From contig NC_081555.1 in the NCBI RefSeq assembly GCF_963082655.1, positions 26,718,776 through 26,782,775 on the forward strand: 64,000 nt of DNA, in the 5' to 3' direction. Shown here piece after piece: positions 40,936-53,000 of the stretch. Origin of the DNA: Stomoxys calcitrans (taxonomy: Eukaryota > Arthropoda > Insecta > Diptera > Muscidae). The notes beneath the pieces are model-generated. The model was not told where the DNA came from, made no database searches, and worked only from the letters and a program-made list of their open reading frames with translations. The translations under genes were made by a program, and so were the position numbers. Position 1 is the first letter of the stretch. Each line of letters begins with the position of its first letter.

Positions 40936-41430
40936 TATAAAATATTGTCTTTACTGAAACCTGGTATACCTGGATACCGAGATGTTTTCTGATGATTATT
41001 ATGTCTTTAGAAAAGATATAGAAAAGGGGGTGGATTTTTAATACCAGTTCACAATTCCATTTCTTCAGAGATAGTTGATGTTTCAGCTGACTTGGATGTT
41101 GAATTTGTTTGTGTGCAATGGGTGTGCCTTGGTAACACTATTTGTCTAACCTCTTCTAATATTGCACTTAATTCGGAGCTTGGGATTTATTTTTGCCATA
41201 CTAACCTTATTGCTAAAGTGTGGTTCTTCATTATTTTCATTGGGTGTCTTTAACCTTCTGAAAAGTCGTGAGTGTGAGCAAAACGATGGCTTTTGTACAG
41301 GCACATCCACTAGCAGAGATAAAGAAAGAAATCTGATAACTGAGACAGATAGTGTTCTGAGGATATAGAAAGAACACTTTTTCCCAGCTGGTGGTATACG
41401 ATGATGGTGGCCAGAGTATACCACAGAACC
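40936..41430 (+). mobile_element. LINE endonuclease N-terminal relic
   Basis: Reads SLTETW, MFSDDYYVFRKDIEKGG and EFVCVQWVCLGNTICL, the first part of the apurinic-like endonuclease of CR1/Jockey-group ORF2 (TETWL ... VFR.DR..GGG ... EFVCV). Directly follows the third ORF1-like unit, so it is probably the ORF2 start of the same element. Confidence 0.6.
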
Positions 41431-41439
41431 ACTCTCTGA

Positions 41440-41700
41440 TGATGATATAGAATGTGTACCACCCAGTTAAAACGGGGTCCACGTAGCAGTAACACGGCTG
41501 AAAAAAAAATGAGGCAGCAGGAGCCGATGGGTTACTAGCTTAACTGTTTAAGACCGACGGCGAGACGCTGATAAGGCGTATGCATCAGCTCGTCTGCGTA
41601 ATTTATCAAGTAGAACGCATACCCGATGATAGGAACCTCAGCATTCTTTGTCTCGTACACAAGAAAGGGGACAAGATACTATCGAGCTATTTTTTGCAAT
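41440..41700 (+). mobile_element. LINE RT N-terminal fragment of another family
   Basis: The + strand reads AVTRLKNNEAAGADGLL with a one-base shift, then LFKTDGETLIRRMHQLVCVI and PDDRNLSILCLVHKKGDKI. This matches RT block 1-2 of LINEs with the AAGADGLPAELFK signature. It is not the same clade as the preceding endonuclease relic, so two elements meet here. Confidence 0.55.
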
Positions 41701-42416
41701 TTTTTGGATAGGCAACCACTGTCCAGGGACGTCAGTTTGAATCTTTATGATTAAGAGCCAGAAGCGCTTCTTTAAGCACTCTTTAAACTGTACTCCTAAA
41801 CTGTACTGCATATGGTTCTGAGAAACAGACAAATAAATAGAACAAGGTTCCGATATTTTCTTCGTTTCCATGGCGGACGCATAAGGTACAAATAGACGAA
41901 ATAGACGACGAATAAATGCCTAAACCAAGGGGGATGCCATGGCTAAAAAAAGTTTCATCGGAATAATCTGTTCAAGTTAACTTACCACCATTTTCATGGC
42001 CGATGGACATCAATCCCTGGATGCGTATGGGCTAACGATGGTCCATTACAAAGAAAATAACAAATTTTCAAAAAAAATTACATTTTTAAGGCGATAACGA
42101 AGATTTAAAATCAAATAATCCCAGCAATTGCCCCAATTTCGGACGTCGTTTTTAAAAATCAAACCATTCCCTATGTCAATTTTCGTCAAAATCATGAAAT
42201 GTGAACAGGCCATGTAATGACTTTTTCTATTAGTTTATTAACTGGCCTACCCGCTCTATTGTACAGATTTTCTTAGATGTGGCAACACAGCAAAGTGACA
42301 ACAACAATCAGCTGATTGACTTTCTCTAGTGTTTTGTTAGAATACAGCACGTGTTAGTAACAATAATTAGGAAAAAATTAGTAAAAGTTATTTAAAACTG
42401 TTGAAATTCCTTCAAA
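41700..42416. other. Intergenic region and probable LSG1 promoter
   Basis: No gene seen. The last 200 bp before the LSG1 start (42,215-42,416) are free of recognised repeats and probably hold its promoter and 5' UTR. No TATA box in a convincing place. Confidence 0.35.
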
Positions 42417-44666
42417 ATGAGTAAGAAAAGTAAAGGAGGAAGTAATTTGGGGCGCACTTTGATCAAAGATCGCTTTGGTCACACGCCAAGGCGCAAAGTA
42501 GACAATGACACCATGGTAAGTTGAGAAATAGGAATTTGGCTTGGAATTTCTTTCACCATTGCTTTTTCAGTTGCATACCACAGAATTACAAGATGGTTAT
42601 GATTGGGGCCGCTTAAATCTAAGCTCTGTCACTGAGGAATCTTCTTTCCAAGAGTTTCTGAGAACTGCTGAACTAGCGGGTACAGAATTTCAAGCGGAAA
42701 AACTAAACATCACCTTCATTAACCCCAAACAAGGTGTGGGTCTGCTGTCGCGCAACGAAAGATTGAATATCGAGAAGAAGCACAAAGACAACAAAGATTT
42801 ATTGAAAATTCCACGAAGACCCAAATGGGCGCCAGAAACCACTGCCGAGGAATTACAACAAGCCGAACGAGACAATTTTCTGGACTGGAGACGTAATTTG
42901 GCTTTGCTGCAAGAAGATGAGGATATTATAATGACTCCATATGAAAAGAATTTAGAATTTTGGCGTCAGCTATGGCGTGTAGTTGAACGATCGGATGTGG
43001 TGGTACAAATTGTAGACGCTCGCAATCCCCTTTTATTTAGAAGTGAAGATTTGGAAAAGTATGTCAACGAAATTAATCCACAGAAGATGAACATGATTTT
43101 GGTTAACAAATCGGACTTGTTAACAGACCAACAAAGGAAATATTGGGCAGAATATTTCGATGAGCAAGGCATAAGAACTGCTTTCTTCTCGGCATCTCTG
43201 GCAACGGAAGAATTAAAGGAGGAGGCGAAAAATAAAGAAGAAAAACCTGCCAAAACGGAACTCAAAGAGAAAAAGGCCAAAGAAAATGAAGAGGATTCAA
43301 CACAAGTACATAGCGACAGCCATTCTGATATAGAAGAAAACACGCCAGCTGATATATCTCTAAAAGAACTCAAAGAAGCTGCCTCATTGATCAATAATAA
43401 CCTGGATATGTTAGAAGCTAAACTGAAGCAAATTGAAAAGAAATTACCCACCCCCCAAGAGGAAAAATCGGAAATGCACTTCATTAAGAATAGCCATAAA
43501 TTGCTCACACGAGAGGAGCTGATTGAATTCTTCAAAACTATCTATCAGGGAAGCACACACACGGAAAATGTAACCACCATTGGTTTAGTTGGCTACCCCA
43601 ATGTGGGTAAAAGTAGTACCATCAATGCTTTGATGACAGAAAAGAAGGTTTCTGTCTCAGCCACACCGGGAAAAACAAAACATTTTCAAACTTTGTTTTT
43701 GGAGAAAGATTTATTGCTATGTGATTGTCCTGGGCTGGTAATGCCCAGTTTTGTGTTAACAAAAGCCGATATGATTCTCAATGGTATACTGCCAATTGAT
43801 CAGGTAGGGCAGAATGTGAAAAAACTTTTAATTGTTGTGGTCTAAGATTTTATGAACTTTTTCAGATGCGTGACCATGTTCCCGCTGTAAATTTGTTGTG
43901 CTCACGTATTCCCAGACATGTTTTAGAGGATAAATATGGAATTATTATTGCCAAACCATTAGAAGGTGAAGATCCTGACCGTTGCCCGCATTCTGAGGAG
44001 CTGTTATTGGCCTATGGATGTGAGTTAAATTGTTAAAACTTTGAAAAGGCAAATAAAGTTCATACTCCAGTCATTGAGCCAACAATCCTTTACTAAGTTG
44101 TTCTTGGATCATTCTCAACACTTGAAGCAATGCTGAAATTAGCACTTTTCCAACTAATTTGGTTTTTTTCAATTTTCAGACAATCGTGGTTTTATGACCT
44201 CCAATGGCCAGCCAGATCAGTCCAGATCTGCCCGTTATGTTTGCAAAGATTATGTCAATGGCAAGCTTTTATATTGCGTTGCTCCACCCAACGTTGAACA
44301 ATCCGTTTATCATACATTCCCAGAGCGAACGCGCAAGGAAGTACAGGAAGCGTCGTTACCCGATCAACAACAAAGGGCTATGAGGGTAAGTTTTTTATAT
44401 AAATTTATTTAGAATTCATTAGTGACTTATTTTGTTCCAATTGTTAGGTCAAAACTAACACTTCGTCCAAGGATTTGGATAGTAAATTCTTTGCTGGTCA
44501 ATCATCAGCAGCCCATGTAAAAGGTCGTGCCAATTTCCCACACATACGTTTGGCCAATGATGGCAGCCTAGTTGAAACCGATCCCTCAGCAAAACCATGG
44601 CGTAATGTTAAAAAGGAGAGGCGTGAAAAATTGCGCAAAAAATTTAATCATTTAGATCAACATTAA
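42417..44666 (+). CDS. Ns3: Large subunit GTPase 1 (LSG1, fly nucleostemin 3)
   Basis: Five exons join in frame: 42,417-42,515, 42,571-43,803, 43,866-44,019, 44,180-44,385 and 44,448-44,666 (1,911 nt, 636 residues; human LSG1 is about 660). The start ATG follows TTCAAA and yields MSKKSKGGSNLGRTL, the family N-terminus. The GTPase is circularly permuted as in the YlqF/YawG class: DARNPLL and NKSD (G4) come first, then G1 GYPNVGKSS and G3 DCPG. An acidic, Lys/Glu-rich insert lies between G4 and G1. A basic C-terminal tail ends KKERREKLRKKFNHLDQH. The family releases the export adaptor NMD3 from 60S subunits in the cytoplasm. Fly orthologs are called Ns3. All introns are short (55-161 bp), unlike the repeat-filled neighbours. 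Confidence 0.95.
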
Positions 44667-44790
44667 AAGAATCCATGAAATATTTTGAGTGAAACTATTA
44701 ACATTATATTGCCGAAATAGAGAATATCTTTTAAGATGAATCATTTTAAAATATATAAGTTATGTAAATAGCTTTTTTTAAGTTTACCAA

Positions 44791-44796
44791 AATAAA
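44791..44796 (+). terminator. Candidate poly(A) signal of LSG1
   Basis: AATAAA 125 nt after the LSG1 stop codon, in AT-rich sequence. Position fits a short 3' UTR; a second one follows at 44,830. Confidence 0.5.
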
Positions 44797-44879
44797 TAAT
44801 CAAGCCCGATTATATTCAAGTAAAAACTTAATAAAAAAAAAGTGGTTTGTCAGAAGTTTAATTTGCTAAGCACCAGCTA

Positions 44880-44990
44880 GGATTTCGTAGATTGCATAGC
44901 ACAATGACTATTTTTGCACCCGGTTGTACATACCGGATTGACCCCACAAAATCCTTCATGGGCAAGGGCTGCCGCCTCAATTACTACTAG
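44880..44990 (+). repeat. Tail of GTT-flanked repeat
   Basis: CCGGTTGTACATACCGGATTGACC followed by TCCTTCATGGGCAAGGGCTG and CCGCCTCA, the 3' tail signature also at 47.1 (inverted), 56.6 and 60.6 kb. The MITE starts just 3' of it. Confidence 0.55.
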
Positions 44991-44992
44991 TT

Positions 44993-45229
44993 TTGGGTTG
45001 CCCAAAAAGTAATTGCGGATTTTTTAAAAGAAATTAAATGCATTTTTAATAAAACTTAGAATGAACTTTAATTAAATATACTTTTTTTACACTTTTTTTC
45101 TAAAGCAAGCTAAAAGTAACAGCTGATAACTGACAGAAGAAAGAATGCAATTACAGAGTCACAAGCTGTGAAAAAATTTGTCAACGCCGACTATATGAAA
45201 AATTCGCAATTACTTTTTGGGCAACCCAA
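44993..45229. mobile_element. mariner-type MITE, second copy
   Basis: Same ends as 21,640-21,880 (TTGGGTTGCCCAAAAAGTAA and its inverse), with the interior in opposite orientation (ACAGCTGATAACTGACAGAA, CAATTACAGAGTCACAAGCT). TA follows the right end; the left flank is no longer TA. Confidence 0.85.
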
Positions 45230-45255
45230 TACTTTGCAGGCCAGCACTTCATATA

Positions 45256-45995
45256 AAGGGTGATTTTTTAACTATTATCTTTTTGGCAACACTGTTTGAA
45301 ACAGCTCGTGCTCTGTTAAGAAAGTTCATCGCTCGCTTCTTGTATTAAGCGACAAATCTCATTTTCGGCTCCATGGCTACGTAAATAAGCAGAATTGTCG
45401 ATTTTGGAGTGAAGATCAGCCAGTAGCATTGCAAGAGCTACCAATGCATCCAGAAAAAGTCACAGTTTGGTGCGGTTTATGGGCTGGTGGCTTCATTGGA
45501 CCGTACTTCTTCAATGATGATTCGAATCGTAAGGTAATTGTTAATGGTGAGCGCTACCTTGAGATGATATCCAACTTTTTTTTTGCCCAAAATTCAAGAG
45601 CTTGGCTTGCATGGCATGTGGTTTCAACAAGACGGTGCCACACGCCACACAGCACGCCAACAATGGACTTAATGAGAGGCGAGTTCGATGAACATTTTAT
45701 TTCACGTTCGGGGCCGGTGAATTTGCAGCCTGGATCGCTCGATTTAACGCCTTTAGACTATTTTTGTGGGGCTATGTTAAAGCTCATGTCTTTACAGACA
45801 ATCGCGCTTCAATTGACGCATTGGAAGATAACATTGAAGCATTTATTCGTTAGCTACCGGCCGAAATGTTGCAAAGAGTATGGTAAAATTGGACTAAGCG
45901 GATGGACCATTTGAGGCGCAGTCACGGTCAACATTTGCATGAAATAATCATCAAATATTAAATTATATTTATTCAAAGCTCTTAAAAAATCACCC
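45256..45995 (+). mobile_element. Tc1/mariner-superfamily element, broken transposase
   Basis: Ends are AAAGGGTGATTTTTTAA at the left and GAGCTCTTAAAAAATCACCC-like at the right (GCTCTTAAAAAATCACCC), so inverted termini are about 16 bp. The frame at 45,429-45,914 holds MHPEKVTVWCGLWAGGFIGP, then NGERYLEMI, and after shifts LDLTPLDYF, the last catalytic Asp region. The DDE catalytic core is recognisable (V.WCG.....G..GP.F). Upstream, FSSHGYVNK.NCRFWSEDQ-like text begins near 45,360 in broken frames. The N-terminal DNA-binding part is mostly deleted. Non-functional. Confidence 0.75.
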
Positions 45996-46111
45996 GGGGC
46001 TATAAACCTCTCAAAAGATTTTGATAAGTTTAGTCATGCTACGCTTTTTGAGGATATCGCTAAGGAGTCCCTTCAGCCGAGCCTTTAACGTTGGTTCACA
46101 AATTATCTGTG

Positions 46112-46575
46112 CAGTTGTTGTTGTAGCCATATTTGTATATTGAGGTGACGATCCTCGCCAAGCTCTTGTAAGAGAGCAAGCTCGTTCCGGTCTATTCTGG
46201 TCATTTAAAGGCGCCAATAACTCGCCTCGTTATATTGACTATCATAGGCACTCAATATTTAAGCAAAAACCGGTGTCACCAGCCCTCTCACCGAGGCTCT
46301 ATTCTATAGCGCTGATTGTCTGCGACTGCAGTTACAGCTACTCCGTATAGAGCATTCGGCTTTCCGCAACTTGTTGATGCGCCCAGAAGCTCCCACCTAA
46401 GCTTCACATGATAACAACCCATGGCAGCCGGTTGTTCGTACCGGATTGACCCGATAGAGTTCTTCATTGGCAAGGGCTGTCGCCTCAGTGTATATCACAC
46501 TGCTCAAGTTTCCAGCTTGTGGGGTGCTCATAGTTATCCCGTGTCGGGCTCTGTATGGTCGTCAATCGTTTGGGA
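46112..46575 (+). repeat. GTT-flanked dispersed repeat
   Basis: GTTGTTGTTGTAGCCATATT, GACGATCCTCGCCAAGCTCT, GCGCCAATAACTCGCC, CATAGGCACTCAATATTTAA, then TCCGTATAGAGCATTCGG. The tail motif (GGATTGACCCGATAGAG) begins near 46,441 and a further piece ends GTTATCCCGTGTCGGGC. Nearly complete but rearranged. Confidence 0.65.
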
Positions 46576-47009
46576 ATGTAGAAATAAAAAGTTGAAGACC
46601 CGTAGAGTGAAACAGAGTTCGTTAAGGCGGTGTGATATATCAATTTTTTATTCTTTTTTTTTTACATGATGGTTCAGCGCTACAAGAGAGAACCTCTAAA
46701 TCAGGCGGCGTTTTTAACCGGTTTAGATAGCATTCACGCATACACGATTGCAGAAGCGGTAAACAGCTACCGAGTGAGCACAGTCGTTGGAGATCTACCG
46801 CCACTTTTTGCACGTGAAGAGGTTGTTCACATCTCTCGGCAGACGAGAAAAGTTCAGTTCTTCAATTGCGTTCCGGCAGATGAAGCCGGCTCAACACCTA
46901 CATAGCTAGAATTTATGGCAGCATATTAAAGTCCCGTAACCTGGGACCACAAAACACGCGCCATCTGCATAACTGCCCAGATGATCCTACTCGACTTGGG
47001 GCCAGAACC

Positions 47010-47535
47010 CTGTTGAGACATCCCAACTTAGTCGCAGAGTCTGGATACTTAACAGAATCCAGCAAACGTACCGGATTAACCCGATGAAATCTTTCATCGG
47101 CAAGGGCCGCCGCTCTAGTGTAATAAAACACACTGATACAACAACAACCGACACACGATGACTATGAACACCACACGGGTTGGAATTCTGAGCTCCGATT
47201 TGCGTGGTGTTCATCGTCATTACGAGAAGCCTAGTTGCGAGCAACCATGTTGCGGATAGTGGAATGCTCCATACGGAGTAGCTGTAAAAATGCAATCCTG
47301 CAATTGCAGTCGCCGACAATCGGCGGTATCGAGCGGGAGAGTCTCAGTGGGAGACTTCTGCTTATGCATAAATACTGAGTGCCTATGATACCCGATATGA
47401 CAAGCCGAGTTATTGACCCCTTTAAATAACCATCATTTTTTTTCCGCGGCGATAGATTTTTTGGACCGGAACGAGCTTGCTCACCTATAGGAGCTAGCCA
47501 AGGATCGCCACCTTCACATATAGGCATGTGGATAT
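47010..47535 (-). repeat. GTT-flanked dispersed repeat, inverted copy
   Basis: On the + strand it begins with the inverted tail (ACCGGATTAACCCGATGAAA, near 47,070) and CACACTGATACAACAACAAC, and ends GATCGCCACCTTCACATATA and GGATATAATAACAACGGC. With 46,112-46,575 it makes a pair in opposite orientation between LSG1 and HAP40. Confidence 0.65.
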
Positions 47536-47665
47536 AATAACAACGGCAACTTGCTCACATATTATTACTAAAACTATCATAAGTAGTCTATAAAAAAATA
47601 TCACTTTTAAAACAAAATAATGTCTGACTTACCATCAATTTCTGCTTATTACAAATGATTTGGCT

Positions 47666-47671
47666 TTTATT
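47666..47671 (-). terminator. Candidate poly(A) signal of HAP40
   Basis: TTTATT on +, AATAAA on -, 146 nt downstream of the HAP40 stop codon. Confidence 0.4.
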
Positions 47672-47816
47672 GAACTCAAAATTGAAGCGTCTCATTTATA
47701 TCCTTTTAAGCAAATGCATATTTTCTAAAAATAAAAATTGCCCATTCGGTTAGACTTAATAAATAGGAATGTTTTTATCAAATATCTTTGAAAAGAAACG
47801 AATGAAAATACCTTTT

Positions 47817-48857
47817 TTAACACTTTTTCTCCACTTTCTCCAATACACAGTTAATAAGAAATCTCTGGGCATCTGTCAGTGAGCTAAAATTGTGGCGAAA
47901 TTCTTGCAAAGCCACTTTAAGCTCTCTTGGTTTAGCCAAATGCCATGCTAATACTATCTCACACAATGCATATTTTTGAAATTGAGTTAAATATAAACCA
48001 GGCCTCCAAGATGCATACAACTGATGTACTGTCTTGCTGGGTGATTGCGAAGGACTAGGCATAATATCTTCTTCTAGCTGAAATTCAGCCAATTGTGTGT
48101 AGAACTCAATTAGTTTTATATGGGCTGGTGTCTGGCGTGCCGGTGGTAAACTCAGGGCAACCAAAAGTAAAACTCGATAGATTTCCGATCTAGCCAACAC
48201 CTCTTGGTAAAGGTTTTGCTTTTTGCGCTCATAAATATTATCGACTATATCGTCCAGCTGTTGCAAGGCTGTTAGAAAATCTTGATTCATAACACTTTGT
48301 TCTGTGGCTAATTCTAGTTCATAGATACGATGTGCGGGAGAGTTGAAAGAACTCGTGCCCTCATAGTGAGGCTGTAGGGGTGACATTTCTCTTATAATTG
48401 CTGCCTTGATGACACTGTCATCTGGTGATTTCTCCACAGCTTGTGTAAAGCAATGCAATGCGGTCTCCCTGTATTCCTGGCGATTTGATCTTAACAGCAG
48501 AGACTCCATTTCTTCATGTGCCTTTAGGAATAAACGGGCTGCCTTCAAGAAAGCCTGACATTCCGCCATAGAATTTGCAAGGTAGTTTTCGCATTTGGCC
48601 ACACCTAGCTGACACATTGCTGCGTATTGATAGATGCCAGCTTCTTCAAATTTAATGGCCAGGCGACCATAGTCGTCCATTACCTCGGACACATTGGGAC
48701 GAAATCGCCTATAAAAATAACATTCCAATTGGAACTGTATATCCCCCAGTTTATAATGGTCTGGAACTTACTTGAATAAAGCTTTTTCGATTTTCTTAAG
48801 GTTGCTGGACGTTTTGAGGTACTGATCCACCAAATTTTTGGGATAGTTGCTGTCCAT
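47817..48857 (-). CDS. Hap40: HAP40 / F8A (40-kDa huntingtin-associated protein)
   Basis: Two exons on the minus strand: 48,772-48,857 and 47,817-48,708, with a 63-nt intron (GTAAGT ... TTTATAG). The join gives ALFKRFRPNVSEVM. 978 nt, 325 residues plus stop. Start MDSNYPKNLVDQYL. The helical, TPR-like repeat character is visible: YAAMCQLGVAKCE, FLKAARLFLKA, ALHCFTQAVEKS. The LRRPNVAE-like segment (here RFRPNVSEV) and ARLFL.AH region are shared with mammalian F8A/HAP40, which binds huntingtin and influences endosome motility. It is shorter than human F8A1 (371 residues), mainly through lack of the Pro/Ala-rich loop. Assignment is by recalled family pattern. Confidence 0.85.
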
Positions 48858-49079
48858 TCCTAATGACGATTCTGCTTTTATCAGCTCCCAAATTAACTCA
48901 AGCAAAAATGAACCGTTGTTTTACAGAGATTACTAAAACAGTGCCAAGCAGATGACAACTGTGACTGTCAAACTGTAAATATAGGAAGTACCAGTACGCA
49001 CAAATTCTTATATACTTCAATTCTGTTGCTGTATGCAGTATACAACTAAAATTTGAATTTTTTTTTAAATTATTAAAAA

Positions 49080-49450
49080 AATCTAAAAATGTTGATTAAA
49101 TTCAAAATAGAATCTGAATTTTCAAAAATTTTCTATAGAAAAAAATTTTTGGAAAACAATTTTCTATATCAAGTTTTCTATAAAAAAAAAAATTTTAAAA
49201 ATTTCCTATAAAAAATAAAATAAATAAAAAATTTTCTTTAGAAATAAAATTTTCTATAGAAATAAAATTTTCCGAAAACTTTTTATAGAAATAAAATTTT
49301 CCGAAAAATTTCTATAGAAATAAAATTTTCTGAAAATCTAAAGAAATAAAATTTCCCGAAAATCTTCTGTAGAAATAAAATTTCCAAAATGTTTCCAAAC
49401 AAAAGATTTCAGAAAATGTTCTAACGTGATAACATTTGCTGAAAATTGTC
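49080..49450. repeat. AAATTTTC-type minisatellite run
   Basis: Repeated TTTCTATAGAAATAAAATTT and AAATTTTCCGAAAA-type units of about 25-35 bp. Related in style to the 10.3-13.5 kb array but a different unit. Between HAP40 and CCT6. Confidence 0.6.
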
Positions 49451-49454
49451 TAGG

Positions 49455-49618
49455 TTGAGGTTGGGTAAGAGTGGCAGTCCTTTACAGACTCACTTAGACA
49501 ATTTTAGGTCCATTGTGATACCACAGTAGCGACAAACTAAGGCTTCTGGCGGGAATCGAACCCACGACCCCTTCAAGGGTAATCCAAGGACGCTACCAAA
49601 TCCGCTACAGGGGCGCCC
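49455..49618 (-). mobile_element. tRNA-derived SINE, second family
   Basis: The minus strand reads from GGCGCCCCTGTAGCGGATTT (box A TAGCGGATTTGGTAGCG) through box B GGGTTCGATTCCC (about 49,551-49,563 on +) to a body with ATGGACCTAAAATTGTCTAA. The head resembles a tRNA more closely than the first family, but no 3' acceptor strand follows, so it is a SINE head, not a tRNA gene. Confidence 0.7.
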
Positions 49619-50003
49619 GAAAAATTCTCTATAATAATTTTTTATAAAACAAAATTCTTTTCAAAACAAAAAATTTCTGAATGTTATACATACACATTTT
49701 TGCTATTAATTAAAACACCAAAACCTTTTTGTATGTTTTTTCTTTAAATGCTTCTTTATATTTTTGAATTTCTTTAATTTTTATAATAAAAATGGAAAAT
49801 AAGTCATACAAATATGTGTGTGTTTTTGAAACATTGTTTTCTTTTCTGCTTCTTTCGAAGTGATGAGAGTTATTAGAGCAAATAATGCTGTAGAAAATGA
49901 TTAAGGAAAATAAAGAACAAAACACGAAAAAATGAATACATTAAATGTTAGATAAGCGGGTGGTATATATTTCATCTCAAATGTTTTGGGTGATCTCTGA
50001 GTA

Positions 50004-53000
50004 TTAACCCTTTAGACTAGTCATGCCGGCGCGCATAACCTCATCGACCAGCAAGAGATTACTGGCAATTACCGAACAGGAATTCAATGTTTGTTTCTTA
50101 ACTATGTAATTGTCGTATACGCCCAGATCTACAGGTTTCATGGGTTCTCCCGTGGATAGATCCAGACCCACAGGATCAGGATTTAGACGATCCTCCTCTG
50201 TTAACTTAACTATGGTATCTTGAGCATCATAGCCACTATTGATGGCCAAATTCTTGGGTATAACCAAAAGAGCTTCGGCAAATGCCTGTATGCCCAAGCG
50301 TACCTTGCCCTTAACGGTATCCTTGTGTTTCATCAATTGGTTATAGGCTCTTACTTCGAAAGCACTGGCTCCTGGGACAACACATTTGTCATTAATGGCA
50401 TTGTTAATGGCTCTCAAACCATCACGAATGGCATCCTTAATTTGGACAATGGTATGTTTGTTGGGACCCTTGATCAAGATGGTCACAGATTGGGGATTCT
50501 TGCATTCTTCGACAAATGTATACTTGTTCTCACCCAATACATGTTCATAGACAACACCAGCATAGCCCAAATGAGATTCTTCCAAATCATCGACCGAATT
50601 CATGGCAGTACCACCACAGGCCAAAGCCAAACGTTCCATGTTACGGCGCTTGGCGCGACGCAAGGCCATAATGCCTTCTTTGGCCAAGGCATCCAAAGAC
50701 ATGGGGTCAATACCCTTTTGATTGATGACCACAAATGACTTGTCAGTACCATCACAGACCTTACGTTTCAATTCGATGATTTTCTGGACTCTTTGATCAA
50801 TAAATTCACGTTCAGCCTTGACAAACTTTTCACGTTCTTCCGCAGTTTTATAGAAGAAACCAGAGTTTACCTCAGATTTCTCGTATTCCATGGAAACGTT
50901 GCAAGTCAAAATGTAGGCCTTTTCCAAACGCTTGGGCATATCAGGATGTCTGGAGCCATGATCCATAACCAAACCCTTAATCAGAGAAGTATCTGTGGCA
51001 GTTTTATGTTGCATTTCCATAATTTCCACCATGTGCAAGTCAACTGGTTTCTCATCTTGACGAATGGCCAAAATGGCATCAACACAAACATCGGTCAACA
51101 AATCGGCTAAAGCTGCATGGACCTTAGTCTTCAGACTGGTACGAGCAACTTCAGTTAAATTCTTCTTATTGACTTCAATGGGAATTTTCATTGTCTCCAA
51201 GACAGCCAAGGCTTGCTCGCGAGCTTTCTCAAAGCCTTCAGTGACAATGCGAGGATGTAAACCTTCGGCCAAGAAGATATCAGCTTGCTTAAGCAATTCG
51301 CCAATGAGCAGAACAGTGGATGTAGTACCATCACCAGTAGAATCATCTTGGGCGGTACTGGCACGGGCTATCATAGAGGCAGTTGGATGTTGAATTTGCA
51401 TTTCATGCAAAAGAACATTGCCATCCTTGGTGATTTTTATATCGCCAGCGCCGGAAACCAACCTGAAAGGAAGAAAAAAAAAATAAATTACTATTCTATT
51501 TTCCAGTCTGCTTTACTGTGGTTCAAATCCTTTAATTTCTAAAACATTTGTAGCCTAATGGTTCCGAACTGAGACCAATTTTTAGGATCACCAATTCAAA
51601 TTAAAATATGCAAAATTTATCTAGCGCAAGCTTTATAACAAATTGCCAGAGTAATACAACAATTTATAGGCTAATTGCGCTTAATGACATTCTTATAATG
51701 GAAAAAAAATATATAAAAATTTAAAAATAATTGTTAAAAACAACTAAAAGAAATAAAAAAAAATGAAAAAAAAAATTAAAAAACAAAATTAAATAACTTA
51801 ATGAAAATACAAATATATAAAAAAAAATTAATTAAAAAGATATTTGTAAAAATTTAAATAAAAAAGGAAAAAACACAAAAATTAAGAAAAAAATATATAT
51901 AAAAAATAAGAAAAAATAGTTCAAAATTAATTAAAAAAAACAAAGAAATAATTAATAGAAAATATGTAAAAAATATATAAGAAAAAAATAAAAATAAATA
52001 AATAGAAAAATAAACAAAAAAAATAAATAAAAAAAAATAAATAAAAAAATATATAAAAAAAATAAATAAAAAAAAAAATAAAAAAATAAATAAAAAAAAT
52101 AAATAAAAAAAATAAATAAAAAAATAAATAAAAAAAACAAGAATTAAAAAAGATATTTGTAAAAATTTGAATAAAAAAAGTAAAACACAAAAAATAAGAA
52201 AAAATATATATAAAAAATAAATAAGAAAAAATATATAAAAAAAAATAAATAAAAAAAAATAAATAAAAAAATAGTTCAAAATTAATTAAAAAAATAATAA
52301 AATAATTAATAAAAAATATGTAAAAAATATATAAGAAAAAAATAAAAAAGAAGAAATAAAAAAATAAATAAAAAAGTTAATAAAAAAAATTAATAAAATA
52401 AAGAATAAAAAAACAAAAAAATAAAAAATAAAAAAAGTACATAAGAAAATTAAGAAACAAAATAAGTAAAGAATTATTTAATAAAGAAAAATATACAAAA
52501 TTAATAGAAAGATATATAAACCTATAAAAAAGTAGAATTAATAAAAAGTAAGATATTGTTAATTAAAAGTGAAAATAATAAAAAATTAGAAAAGTAAAAA
52601 AATTAATGAAAAAACTTTAAATTTAATTATTATTAATTAATCAAAGAATTAAACTCAAAAAAAAAAAATAATATGTATATAAACAATAAAAAAATAACAA
52701 AAGTTTATATATAAAATATAACAAATAAATTAAGATTAATAAAAAAAGAAAAAAATAAATTAAAACAAATACACAAAAAAGAATAAATTAAATAAAAACA
52801 AATACACAAAAAAATTGGTAAAGAAAAGAAAAGCGAAATATATTTAAATATAAAAGGAAAAAAATAAAAAATAGAAAAAAAGTATATAAAAAAAAAAAAA
52901 TAAAGTATATAAAAAAGTATATAAAAAGAAAAAATTAAGAAATAAATATATAAAAATATTAAGAAAAAAAAAATAAATAAATAAAAATAAATAAATAAAT

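Noticed and set aside
44019..44180. C/D box snoRNA in the LSG1 intron
   Set aside because: A CTGA is present, but no convincing C box (RTGATGA) with terminal stem was found.
49545..49618. tRNA gene on the minus strand
   Set aside because: Good box A and B, but no acceptor 3' strand, and a repeat body follows; SINE head.
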